Shown here in pieces: positions 1 through 8,802 of a stretch of 64,000 nt of DNA (positions are counted from its first letter, which is position 1; the number at the start of each line of letters is the position of its first letter). The notes below the pieces were generated by a model, which was not told where the DNA came from, searched no databases, and worked only from the letters and a program-made list of their open reading frames with translations. Origin of the DNA: JBPRGG01 sp051418075 (GTDB taxonomy: Bacteria; Bacteroidota; Bacteroidia; Cytophagales; Cyclobacteriaceae); the NCBI GenBank assembly GCA_051418075.1, contig JBPRGG010000172.1, forward strand, positions 124,001 to 188,000. Reading direction: 5' to 3'. Position numbers and translations under genes: made by a program.

Positions 1-2619
1 CAATTCTGCCTGGGTGGAGCCATTGGGTGATTTGATGATTTTATCTATTCGATCTCTTAATCCTTTCAGGGTTTCATTTTTCTGAATAATATTTAAGGTA
101 TGGGTGGTCACTTGTTTATTTTTAAAATCAATCTGGTCCTGCAGCTGTTTTTCCTTTAAATGAAGATATTTAAGATCTGCTTCCGACAATGCCTGTTGGG
201 ATTCAAAGATAGATTTGTTTTTAGACAGTAGTTCTTCTTTTTGTTGTATCAGCTTGTTTTTTTGTCCAATGATCTCGTTTTTTTGCTGGTTGATCTCAGC
301 TGTTCTGGCTTCAATTACAGCTTGTAACTTTCTTTTTTGTCTTAATAAGTGTTGATTATACAGCTTCATGGCCACTACGGTTATAATAGCTATCAATATG
401 ACAGACAAGCTATAAGCCCACCAGGTCTTGAACCAGGGTGTGGCAACCGTAAAACTCAGTGCCAGCGGATCGCTCCAGAGGGACCCACCGTCTCTTGCTC
501 TCACTTCCAGCAAATATTGTCCTTCAGAAAAGCCATAAATGGATAAGTTATTGTTTTTTGAAGCCCTTGACCAGTTTGGATCCATTCCTTCTATTCTGGA
601 TTGGTATGAGATGTTTTTCCCGGGAAATGACAGTGTGATATATTCTACATTTAAACGAACATTGTATGGTATGATCACTTCCTGTCCTTGACTGACAGCA
701 TACTTATGATCATCAACCCGGACGTTTTTAAACATTGGTTTGGGTGTTTTATTGAATTTTTCCTGGTCCACATGTAATAATGCCATACCTTTGGCAGTAG
801 CTACCAACAAATCTCCATCCTGATTAATAACCAAACCCCGGTCTTTCAGGATTTTGGAGGGCAAACCATTTTCATTGGTATATATAGTAGCTTTCTCATC
901 CTGGTAAACAACCAATCCCATAGAATTAGCAAACCAGATCTTGCCATCTGCCACCACTATGGAGCGGGCCGGTTCGGATGGATCTATCCCGGTTACTTCC
1001 AATCTTTCCACCTGATTATAATTCCCCTGGTTATGTGCTATTTTGAGGATGCCCTGGTCTGATGCCAGCCAAAGATTGTCATTCTGATCGAAAAACATAT
1101 CCTCTATCTGTATATCCGGATCAGGTTCAAATGAATAATCCAATGAAATGGGGTCAAATGAATCATTCACTGGATCGTAAGCATATAATAAGGAATCTTT
1201 GCCCCTGGAACTGGCAAAGATTTTTCCCTCAGATGATTGTTTCACCACTCTGGATTGAGGGACCTGCTCATATTGAAAAACTTCAAATGCAGGACTGATA
1301 CGGGTAACCCACTGATTTGCCCCGGAAAACCACTTATTGCCTTTTTGATCTAAAAAGATATGGGATATGGCACTGTTGCTATTTGGTTGATAATTTGTAA
1401 GTTCTTTTTGATCAAGGTGATAACTAAATATACTGCCAAATGCATCCCCGATCCAAACCAGCCTGTCTTCTATCAGGATCTGATCAAAATAAGTTCTTTC
1501 CGAATGAAAAACTTCCTTTACCTGGTCAGTGTTCAGACCTGGCAACATGAGCATGGTTTGTCCTACTGAATAATAAATTTGTTGATTTTGATCCAGGGAA
1601 ATGGATTCAATCCGGTTTCGTCCTACCGGCTCTATGATATTGATGATGGTGGGCTTAAATAATCCAACGTTTTCACTGCCGGTAATCCAAAGTTCCTTTT
1701 GCCCGGTGTCGTAGTGAAAATCAAGTATATCATTGAAGCCGATCATATTTAGGGGGGTGACATGGTAATCAGCCCCATTTATGTCCATCTCATATAGCCC
1801 GTTGAGCCAGGTGCCTATAAAAAGATTGTCGTTTTCTGTTACAATGGCGCTGGAAAGCTGGGTGAGGTCATCAATGAACTGTTCATTAAGTATATTTCGA
1901 TCACTGTCTACCTTTATCTTTAGAATTCCTTCAGCTCCACCCATTAGCAGATAATCGCCCTGTAATGTCACCAGGAAAGAAACTTCAGTTAACTGATGAT
2001 CTAAGACAACCTGCTCTAATTCCCTCGTAGCAGGATCATAATAAAGCAATTGACCATTAAAGGAGGTTATCCACAGATTATCAAAGGCATCTTCACTAAA
2101 AGCAAAAGTTCTGTGATAATTAATAGAACGAAAAGAATCATCCAATTCAAAGCGTTTCATTCCTGTTTGATCAATCCGAACTATGGCATTGAACTCACCA
2201 ATCCAAATATCTTCCTGCTGGTCTTCATATATGGTTTTAGGATAATTCAGAGACTGGTTTATTTCATATCCATAAATTTCAGGAACTTTAAATATGGTAG
2301 TATCCTCATTGTTAATAATTTCAAACAAGCCCAGGTCATGCAATACCAGGAACTGACCATTTTTTCTTTTAAGGAAGGCTTTGGTATATGGCGTGGGGAA
2401 AGATTTATAAAACAGATCTGTGTCCGTGCCATTATAGCGTATCACCCCCTGGTCTGTAGCTAGCCAAACAAATCCTTTGTGATCTTTACTTATGCTTTTG
2501 ATCAATTCCCTGGAAGGAATGTCATTGATATTATAATACTTTAGCTGTTCATACTGGCCGTATGCCGGATGTAAGGCCCACACCAATAGGATGAATAATA
2601 TAATTTTGGGTCTATTCAT
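1..2619 (-). CDS. Two-component-type regulator propeller sensor (reg_prop / Y_Y_Y), C-terminus outside window
   Basis: An uninterrupted minus-strand frame of 873 codons runs from an ATG at 2619 to the window edge, so the C-terminus is missing. It opens with a signal peptide (residues 1-24, ending PAYGQ), followed by repeated propeller blades with motifs such as FVWLATDQGV, DIWIGEF, NLWLASDQGI and KIWFANSMGL (about 40-600). A Y_Y_Y immunoglobulin-like domain follows (about 645-715), then one membrane helix (about 728-752) and a long cytoplasmic coiled coil. The visible end (FKNKQVTTHTLNIIQKNE) resembles the segment that precedes a LuxR-type HTH in Bacteroidota sensor-regulators, so a DNA-binding output is inferred but not seen. 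It is divergent from the symporter at 2910, so it may sense a carbohydrate and control that locus. Confidence 0.85.
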   Translation of the reverse strand, partial: MNRPKIILFILLVWALHPAYGQYEQLKYYNINDIPSRELIKSISKDHKGFVWLATDQGVIRYNGTDTDLFYKSFPTPYTKAFLKRKNGQFLVLHDLGLFEIINNEDTTIFKVPEIYGYEINQSLNYPKTIYEDQQEDIWIGEFNAIVRIDQTGMKRFELDDSFRSINYHRTFAFSEDAFDNLWITSFNGQLLYYDPATRELEQVVLDHQLTEVSFLVTLQGDYLLMGGAEGILKIKVDSDRNILNEQFIDDLTQLSSAIVTENDNLFIGTWLNGLYEMDINGADYHVTPLNMIGFNDILDFHYDTGQKELWITGSENVGLFKPTIINIIEPVGRNRIESISLDQNQQIYYSVGQTMLMLPGLNTDQVKEVFHSERTYFDQILIEDRLVWIGDAFGSIFSYHLDQKELTNYQPNSNSAISHIFLDQKGNKWFSGANQWVTRISPAFEVFQYEQVPQSRVVKQSSEGKIFASSRGKDSLLYAYDPVNDSFDPISLDYSFEPDPDIQIEDMFFDQNDNLWLASDQGILKIAHNQGNYNQVERLEVTGIDPSEPARSIVVADGKIWFANSMGLVVYQDEKATIYTNENGLPSKILKDRGLVINQDGDLLVATAKGMALLHVDQEKFNKTPKPMFKNVRVDDHKYAVSQGQEVIIPYNVRLNVEYITLSFPGKNISYQSRIEGMDPNWSRASKNNNLSIYGFSEGQYLLEVRARDGGSLWSDPLALSFTVATPWFKTWWAYSLSVILIAIITVVAMKLYNQHLLRQKRKLQAVIEARTAEINQQKNEIIGQKNKLIQQKEELLSKNKSIFESQQALSEADLKYLHLKEKQLQDQIDFKNKQVTTHTLNIIQKNETLKGLRDRIDKIIKSPNGSTQAEL

Positions 2620-2909
2620 ACTAAATCATTCCCTGCAAATATCGACTGTTTTTTTAATTCATCCTATCCTAAACAATTTTTAAGCCACTTTTTTGAGAAA
2701 GCTAAAATATTGCAGAATTATTCCTGATACTCGCTGGTGGCACAAGGTTTAAGAAACTTCAGAGTGTGTAGATTTACCGGCATAAACAAAGGATTGCAGG
2801 CAAATTGACAAAAAATTCTAAAAAAAAGTTATGGTCTATTAAAGTTTATAATATAAATTACGACGATTTTTATAATGTGTCACACAAAACAGGATGATTT
2901 TAAATACTT

Positions 2910-4793
2910 ATGCGATTACATGTAATTGATGCAGTTATAATTTTGGGGTATTTGCTGGCCACGGTAGTAATTGGACTGGTGCTTAAAAATATCGCTCAAA
3001 AAGATAAATCTTCTTATTTACTGGGGAGTAACCGGTTGCCCTGGTATTTACTGGGTTTATCCAATGCTTCTGGTATGTTTGATATATCAGGTACCATGTG
3101 GTTAGTTACCCTCTTGTTTATTTACGGGTTAAAAAGTATCTGGATTCCCTGGCTATGGCCCGTATTTAATCAGGTATTTCTGATGGTTTACCTGTCCATG
3201 TGGTTAAGAAGGTCAAATGTAACCACCGGAGCAGAATGGATCGGGACCCGCTTTGGTTTTGGACGACAGGGGGCGCTTTCTCATAATATTGTAGTGGTAT
3301 ATGCCTTGATCGGATGTTTGGGTTTCCTGGCCTATGGTTTTGTAGGTTTGGGAAAATTTGTGGAGATATTTTTACCCTGGGAGATCGTGCAAAACTATGT
3401 TCCTTTTGCGGTAGCACCGGAATATGTTCCCCATCTTTATGGTATCGTTTTCACGCTTTTTGCCGTTTTCTATGCAGTTTTAGGGGGTATGGTCAGTATC
3501 GTTTGGGCTGATTTGCTGCAGTATATCATCATGACCATTTCAGCTATAGTGATCGGTGTTATTGCTATGAATGCCATTAGCACCCATGAACTTGTTGTAC
3601 CAGACGGCTGGAAGAATCCCTTTTTTGGCTGGAATCTGAATATCGACTGGAGAGGCATTATTGCTGAAGTCAATGAAAAGGTGGTCAGCGATGGTTATTC
3701 TCTGTTCACTGTTTTTTTTATGATGATGTTGTTTAAAGGCATCATGGTAAGTGCGGCTGGTCCGGCTCCCAACTATGATATGCAAAAGATCCTGGCCACC
3801 AGATCCCCGGTAGAAGCTTCAAAAATGAGTGCTTTTGTATCGGTGGTTTTGATGCCTATCCGTTATTTTATGATCGCTGGATTTGGGGTATTGGCTATTT
3901 TATTTTATGATCGCTTAGACCTTCGGGTAGCAGGTATTCTGGATTTTGAGCAAATTTTGCCTTCATCCATCAATGAGTTTGTTCCGGTGGGCTTTATGGG
4001 GATGTTACTGGCCGGATTGATGGCAGCCTTTATGTCAACCTTTGCCGGCACCCTGAATGCGGCCCAGGCCTATATGATCAATGATATTTATCTGAAATAC
4101 ATGAAGCCCAAGGCATCAAACAAGGAAGTTAGCCGGGCCAATTATATTACTGGTATCTCTATTGTGATAATCAGTGTTGTACTGGGAGTATTTGCTGAAG
4201 ATGTTAATAGTGTCTTAAACTGGATAGTGAATGCCTTATGGGGAAGTTATATAGCGTCTAACGTATTGAAGTGGTATTGGTGGCGATTTAATGGATATGG
4301 TTATTTCTGGGGAATGGTAGCTGGTTTGTTACCGGCATTGGTGTTTCCGATTTTCATTGATAATAGCATGATGATCTATTTCTTCCCGATTATTGCCCTT
4401 ATCTCGTTTGCTGCAGCTATTATAGCAACCATTAAATCCAAGCCCACTGATGATAAAGTGTTGATGGATTTTTACATGACAGTGAAGCCCTGGGGATTCT
4501 GGAAACCTGTTCATGATAAAGTCATGAAGAAATATCCTGATTTTGAAAAAAACAAGAATTTCAAGCGGGATATGTTCAATATCGTGATTGGTACCATTGC
4601 TCAAACAGCCCTGGTGGCTTTGCCTATATATATCGTGATCAAGGAAAATGTTCCGGTGGTGATAACTATTGTAATCACCATTATTTGTGGTATTATTTTA
4701 AAGAAAACCTGGTGGGACAGATTGGAGGAAGAAGGAAATTACAAGCCAAAACATTTGTCGGATGACAAGGAAGAATTGGTGGGGGCTAAATAA
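2910..4793 (+). CDS. Sodium:solute symporter (SSS family)
   Basis: The 627-residue protein has the SSS layout. It starts with an outward N-terminal helix (IDAVIILGYLLATVVIGLVL), followed by the family segment SSYLLGSNRLPWYLLGLSNASGMFDISG and about 13-14 hydrophobic helices to residue ~600. The substrate cannot be told from sequence; close family members carry sugars, amino acids or organic acids with Na+. It is separated from the divergent sensor-regulator by 290 bp and is followed by a strong terminator at 4815, so it is probably a single-gene transcript. The ATG at 2910 is chosen because the first helix begins within ten residues of it. Confidence 0.9.
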   Translation: MRLHVIDAVIILGYLLATVVIGLVLKNIAQKDKSSYLLGSNRLPWYLLGLSNASGMFDISGTMWLVTLLFIYGLKSIWIPWLWPVFNQVFLMVYLSMWLRRSNVTTGAEWIGTRFGFGRQGALSHNIVVVYALIGCLGFLAYGFVGLGKFVEIFLPWEIVQNYVPFAVAPEYVPHLYGIVFTLFAVFYAVLGGMVSIVWADLLQYIIMTISAIVIGVIAMNAISTHELVVPDGWKNPFFGWNLNIDWRGIIAEVNEKVVSDGYSLFTVFFMMMLFKGIMVSAAGPAPNYDMQKILATRSPVEASKMSAFVSVVLMPIRYFMIAGFGVLAILFYDRLDLRVAGILDFEQILPSSINEFVPVGFMGMLLAGLMAAFMSTFAGTLNAAQAYMINDIYLKYMKPKASNKEVSRANYITGISIVIISVVLGVFAEDVNSVLNWIVNALWGSYIASNVLKWYWWRFNGYGYFWGMVAGLLPALVFPIFIDNSMMIYFFPIIALISFAAAIIATIKSKPTDDKVLMDFYMTVKPWGFWKPVHDKVMKKYPDFEKNKNFKRDMFNIVIGTIAQTALVALPIYIVIKENVPVVITIVITIICGIILKKTWWDRLEEEGNYKPKHLSDDKEELVGAK

Positions 4794-4814
4794 GTACAGA
4801 AGTAGCATTTATAA

Positions 4815-4850
4815 AAAAGAGGCTGGACTTTACAACCAGCCTCTTTTGGT
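4815..4850 (+). terminator. Rho-independent terminator after the symporter
   Basis: A perfect 12-bp stem (4815-4826 AAAAGAGGCTGG, 4836-4847 CCAGCCTCTTTT) with a 9-nt loop is flanked by A and T runs on the two sides. It lies 21 bp after the symporter stop codon. Because both arms end in A/T runs, it could also stop transcription of the minus-strand remnant at 4872-5516. Confidence 0.85.
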
Positions 4851-4871
4851 TTTAATCCTCAATTGTTTAGT

Positions 4872-5516
4872 CTATTCGCAAATAGTGAAGGCTGTTTTAT
4901 CAAATACTAGGGAACTGTTTACAGGTCCACTATTAAACCAGTTTGAATTCCAATTTAAAATATCCATAAAAGCCGGATAAGGTCCAAAAATTTCCTCTGT
5001 TTCCAAAGGCCATTTCCAGTCTTCCGGAATGATGATTCCATTGGGGTAGTTTTTGTTGTTGCTTTGTAGCAGATAGGTGTCATTAGCATCATCTCCTGTA
5101 ATTTCCCAAATGTGAAGCAGATAAGGTGCATCATCATTGGTAGGTAATACCCTGATAAAAGGATCTATATAGGATTCAACAATTCCGGTTGTTATTTTAT
5201 TGAGATTTCCTGTAATCACAATTGCAAATTCAGCCGTGGCTGATTCCAGGCAATTAATGGGAGGGAAGGTATTGGTGGCATAGGTATAATTGGTTAAATT
5301 ATTGGGAGGCAGTGCCGCTTTTGTATTATCAAAAACAATTAAAATTAGTTCTCCGGATCCAACAATGGCACCATCATTTACTGAATAATCACCTGTAATA
5401 GGAACCCGTACCTTAAACTGATGATTATATCCTGCTCCTCTGGCCGTGGCAAAAAATTTCAGATACAGTTTGGTTTTATCCCCATCTAGTGGAAAACAGA
5501 CAGAAATTAATCCTTC
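4872..5516 (-). pseudogene. 5'-truncated remnant of a LruC-domain (DUF4842-like) protein
   Basis: The minus-strand frame is open for 215 codons (stop at 4872-4874, upstream in-frame stop at 5517-5519) and contains no ATG; the only non-ATG start that trims it sensibly is a GTG at 5219. The translation has features typical of the C-terminal LruC domain: FFATARGAGYNHQFKVRVPI near the start, ELILIVFDNT, and a terminal block with IPEDWKWPLETEEIFGPYPAF. Full LruC proteins are several hundred residues longer and secreted. Here signal peptide and N-terminal part are absent, and the sequence beyond 5519 is AT-rich and non-coding. I read this as the surviving 3' end of a deleted gene; a short functional protein cannot be fully excluded. 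Confidence 0.55.
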
Positions 5517-5519
5517 TTA

Positions 5520-5865
5520 CTAGCTTTATCTAAAAAATTTGTATAGCGACTGTTCCTTACATGAGGACCAAATGGCAATATTTAAATAAATTATATTTAA
5601 ATATTGATAATTGTATGACTTAATAAAGGTAAAATTATATTTATTTATTTATTATCCTGATTATATTATAAATATATTCTGATAATTAAATAAAAATACT
5701 AAAAAATTACATGGAGTTTGCTAATTCACCTAAAAAGGTAAAGCTTAAGAATAGTATAATTATATTTTAAAAATTGCCTGATTATTAGATTATAAAGGAT
5801 TATTTTTTATAATTTTAGTGAAATTTTTATTTATCTGATATTTTAATACCGGTAATAATAAAGCC
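5520..5865. other. AT-rich non-coding gap upstream of cellobiose phosphorylase, with inverted repeat
   Basis: This 346-bp stretch is very AT-rich, with no credible reading frame on either strand. It holds a perfect 12-bp inverted repeat (5576-5587 and 5595-5606, 7-nt loop). Near its right end is a weak -7-like TAAATTTT at 5809-5816 (one mismatch to TAnnTTTG). A palindromic TACCGGTA core (5847-5854) sits 11 bp before the GH94 start. It is probably the promoter region of the 5866-16120 gene run. Confidence 0.5.
5576..5606. repeat. Perfect 12-bp inverted repeat, AT-rich
   Basis: CAATATTTAAAT at 5576-5587 is exactly reverse-complementary to ATTTAAATATTG at 5595-5606, with a 7-nt spacer. It lies between the truncated LruC remnant and the GH94 gene, and neither arm is followed by a T run longer than three. 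A role as regulator site, weak terminator or scar of the deletion that truncated the neighbour are all possible. Confidence 0.6.
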
Positions 5866-8301
5866 ATGAAATTCGGATTTTTTGATGATCAGCACAGAGA
5901 GTATGTAATTACTACACCCCAAACACCTTATCCCTGGATCAATTATCTGGGACAGGAGGATTTCTTTTCAATCATTTCCAATACTGCCGGTGGATATAGC
6001 TTCTACAAGGATGCCAGGTTGCGAAGAATTACCCGGTATCGCTACAACAATGTGCCTATCGACAACAACGGCCGTTACTTCTATCTTAAAGAAGGGGATA
6101 CTATATGGTGTCCCGGTTGGAAACCGGTTAAAACAGACCTGGATCACTATGAATGCAGGCATGGATTAGGTTATTCTTTATTTAAGGCAGCAAAAAATGA
6201 GCTACAGGCTCAGGTACTTTATTTTGTTCCTTTGGGCGATCATTGCGAGATACAAAAAGTATCCCTTACGAATCTTTCAGCTCAAAAAAAATCTTTTCAA
6301 CTGTTTTCATTGCAGGAATTTTGTCTGTGGAATGCCCTGGATGATATGACAAATTTCCAACGAAATTTTTCTACCGGAGAGGTGGAAGTTGATGATGGAA
6401 TGATCTATCATAAAACAGAATACAAAGAAAGGAGAAATCACTATGCATTTTATTCAGTGAATTCACCCATTCAGGGTTTTGAAACTGACAGAGAAGCATT
6501 TCTGGGCTTATATAATGGATATGAAGCCCCACAGGCAGTGATTTCCGGCCAAAGCAACAACACTGTGGCACATGGTTGGTCACCGATTGCTTCTCATCAG
6601 CTAAATATAGAATTGGAGCCGGGAGAGACCAAAAATTTTGTGTTTATGTTGGGTTATGTTGAAAATGAACCTGATCAAAAATGGGAAACAAGGAATGTCA
6701 TCAATAAATCTAAAGCCAGAAAGCTGGTAGAAAAATATAATTTAATCCCGACGGTAGAGCAGGCCTGGCAAAACCTGAAGGATCATTGGGAGGATTTGCT
6801 AACGGTATATCAGGTTAATCACCGGGATCAGCGATTAAATAGAATGGTAAATACCTGGAACCAATACCAATGTATGGTGACCTTCTGCATGTCCCGCTCA
6901 GCATCTTACTTTGAATCTGGTATTGGCCGGGGAATGGGATTTCGCGATTCTAACCAGGACCTGATTGGTTTTGTCCACCTGATCCCGGAGAAAGCCAGAC
7001 AAAGGATCCTGGATATAGCCGCTACCCAGTTTGAAGATGGGGGGGCTTACCATCAATATCAGCCCCTGACCAAAAAAGGCAACCATGAAATTGGATCAAA
7101 TTTCAATGATGACCCCTTGTGGTTGATCCTGGCTGCCACAGCATATATTAAAGAAACCGGTGACTTTTCTATTTTGGATGAAAGCGTTCCATTTGATAAT
7201 GATCCTGCCAAAGCCCAGCCATTATTTGTCCACCTTACGCGATCTTTTGATCATGTAATCAATAACCTTGGCCCTCATGGTCTGCCTTTGATCGGAAGGG
7301 CTGACTGGAACGATTGTTTAAATCTCAATTGCTTTTCCAGTAATCCTGATGAATCGTTTCAGACCACTGAAAACAAGGCTGGTAAAGTAGCTGAATCCGT
7401 TTTTATAGCAGGTTTATTTATGCTGTATGGCTCAGAATATGTTCGTTTGTGCCGTCTGTTAGATCAGCCCAAAGAAGCTGACCGGGCTCAAGCAGCAGTG
7501 GACCAAATGAAAGATACGGTTTATCAACATGGTTGGGACGGAAATTGGTTTTTAAGAGCTTATGATAATAACGGTGAAATGATTGGCAGCCATAAAAATG
7601 AAGAAGGCAAGATCTTTATAGAACCACAGGGATTTTGTGTAATGGCTGGTTTGGGTCTGGAAGATGGTAAAGCCGCAATGGCCCTTGATTCGGTGAAAAA
7701 ATACCTGGATTGCCCCTATGGTATTGTGTTAAATAATCCTGCTTTTACCCAATATTACATTAATATGGGTGAAATTTCTACCTATCCTGCTGGTTATAAA
7801 GAAAATGCTGGTATATTTTGTCATAATAATCCCTGGATTATGATTGCTGAAACCATACTTGGCCATGGCAATGCTGCCTATGATTATTATCAAAAGATCT
7901 CCCCGGCTTACCTGGAGGAGATAAGTGATCTGCACAAAGTGGAACCTTATGTTTATGCTCAAATGATTGCCGGCAAAGATGCATTTAAACCAGGTGAAGC
8001 TAAAAACAGCTGGCTCACCGGCACAGCAGCCTGGAATTTTTATGCTATCAGCCAGTACATTTTAGGTGTTCAACCCGATTATAATGGATTGAAAATTGAC
8101 CCTTGTATACCTTCCAGTTGGAAAAGTTTTAGCCTGACCAGAAAATTCAGAGGATCCACCTATCAAATTACCATCAAAAATCCTAACCAGGTAGAAAAAG
8201 GAATAAGATCCATTACCGTGGATGGACAATCACAGGAAGGGAATATACTTCCGATATACAATGATCAAAAAGAGCATTTGGTGGAAGTGATAATGGGTTG
8301 A
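5866..8301 (+). CDS. cbpA: Cellobiose phosphorylase (GH94)
   Basis: This enzyme would split cellobiose with inorganic phosphate into alpha-glucose 1-phosphate and glucose in the cytoplasm. The 811-residue protein matches the clostridial-type enzyme from end to end as I remember it, including the same length, the start KFGFFDD, the block YPWINYLG and the end KVEVIMG-like VEVIMG. The family general acid corresponds to D483 in the segment RADWNDCLNLN (478-488). There is no signal peptide, consistent with a cytosolic enzyme acting on imported disaccharide. It begins a run of closely spaced genes, with dctQ starting 15 bp after its stop. Cellodextrin or cellobionate phosphorylase is a less likely alternative because those subfamilies diverge more. 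Confidence 0.93.
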   Translation: MKFGFFDDQHREYVITTPQTPYPWINYLGQEDFFSIISNTAGGYSFYKDARLRRITRYRYNNVPIDNNGRYFYLKEGDTIWCPGWKPVKTDLDHYECRHGLGYSLFKAAKNELQAQVLYFVPLGDHCEIQKVSLTNLSAQKKSFQLFSLQEFCLWNALDDMTNFQRNFSTGEVEVDDGMIYHKTEYKERRNHYAFYSVNSPIQGFETDREAFLGLYNGYEAPQAVISGQSNNTVAHGWSPIASHQLNIELEPGETKNFVFMLGYVENEPDQKWETRNVINKSKARKLVEKYNLIPTVEQAWQNLKDHWEDLLTVYQVNHRDQRLNRMVNTWNQYQCMVTFCMSRSASYFESGIGRGMGFRDSNQDLIGFVHLIPEKARQRILDIAATQFEDGGAYHQYQPLTKKGNHEIGSNFNDDPLWLILAATAYIKETGDFSILDESVPFDNDPAKAQPLFVHLTRSFDHVINNLGPHGLPLIGRADWNDCLNLNCFSSNPDESFQTTENKAGKVAESVFIAGLFMLYGSEYVRLCRLLDQPKEADRAQAAVDQMKDTVYQHGWDGNWFLRAYDNNGEMIGSHKNEEGKIFIEPQGFCVMAGLGLEDGKAAMALDSVKKYLDCPYGIVLNNPAFTQYYINMGEISTYPAGYKENAGIFCHNNPWIMIAETILGHGNAAYDYYQKISPAYLEEISDLHKVEPYVYAQMIAGKDAFKPGEAKNSWLTGTAAWNFYAISQYILGVQPDYNGLKIDPCIPSSWKSFSLTRKFRGSTYQITIKNPNQVEKGIRSITVDGQSQEGNILPIYNDQKEHLVEVIMG

Positions 8302-8316
8302 AATAATTAATACTGC

Positions 8317-8802
8317 ATGCATTATCTTTTGTCGTTTAATCAGAAAACCGAAAAATTCCTGTTTTGGGCCACAGCCCTTACCAGTGGAGTCTTTTTCATA
8401 ATGATCTGTCTGAATGTAATAGCCAGATATTTGCTTAATGCACCGATAATGGGTTCAGTGGAAATCAGCCGGTTGGCTTTTGTATGGTCCGCCTTTTTAG
8501 CTTCAGCCCTTTGCTATCGTAAAAAATCCCATATAGCTATTACTTATTTTGCTGATCGATTGCCAGCCCGGTTCAGCCATATTTTGGCCCTGGTCGTTTA
8601 TCTGATCACCTGCCTGTTTTTTATGGTACTTTTCTTTTATTCCATTGATGTTGCCTATGTATTACGAAATACCAGTTTTCCGGTGATGCAATTATCTCAG
8701 ACCTGGTTATATGCTCCGATTCCGGTTTTATCCTTTTTTATAATTTTCTTTTGCTTGGAAGAACTAATTCTGGAAATCAGAACGCTCAAAACTCTCACCT
8801 GA
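8317..8802 (+). CDS. dctQ: TRAP transporter small permease (DctQ)
   Basis: This is the small membrane subunit of a tripartite ATP-independent periplasmic transporter. The 161-residue protein has four hydrophobic helices (about 15-40, 48-66, 84-112, 130-155), as expected. The DctQ signature region is visible as NVIARYLLNAPIMGSVEISR (about residues 30-49). The stop codon shares its A with the ATG of dctM (TGATG at 8800-8804), so translation of the two permease genes is coupled. It lies directly after cellobiose phosphorylase in the same transcript direction. TRAP systems usually carry organic or sugar acids. Confidence 0.88.
   Translation: MHYLLSFNQKTEKFLFWATALTSGVFFIMICLNVIARYLLNAPIMGSVEISRLAFVWSAFLASALCYRKKSHIAITYFADRLPARFSHILALVVYLITCLFFMVLFFYSIDVAYVLRNTSFPVMQLSQTWLYAPIPVLSFFIIFFCLEELILEIRTLKTLT

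Noticed and set aside
2050..2463. Plus-strand 137-residue open frame
   Set aside because: It lies antisense within the large propeller sensor, shows no family pattern, and the sensor's minus-strand frame is continuous.
8751..8802. Longer dctM start at 8751
   Set aside because: It adds 17 polar residues and a 52-bp overlap with dctQ; the ATG at 8802 gives the standard first helix and a coupled TGATG junction.
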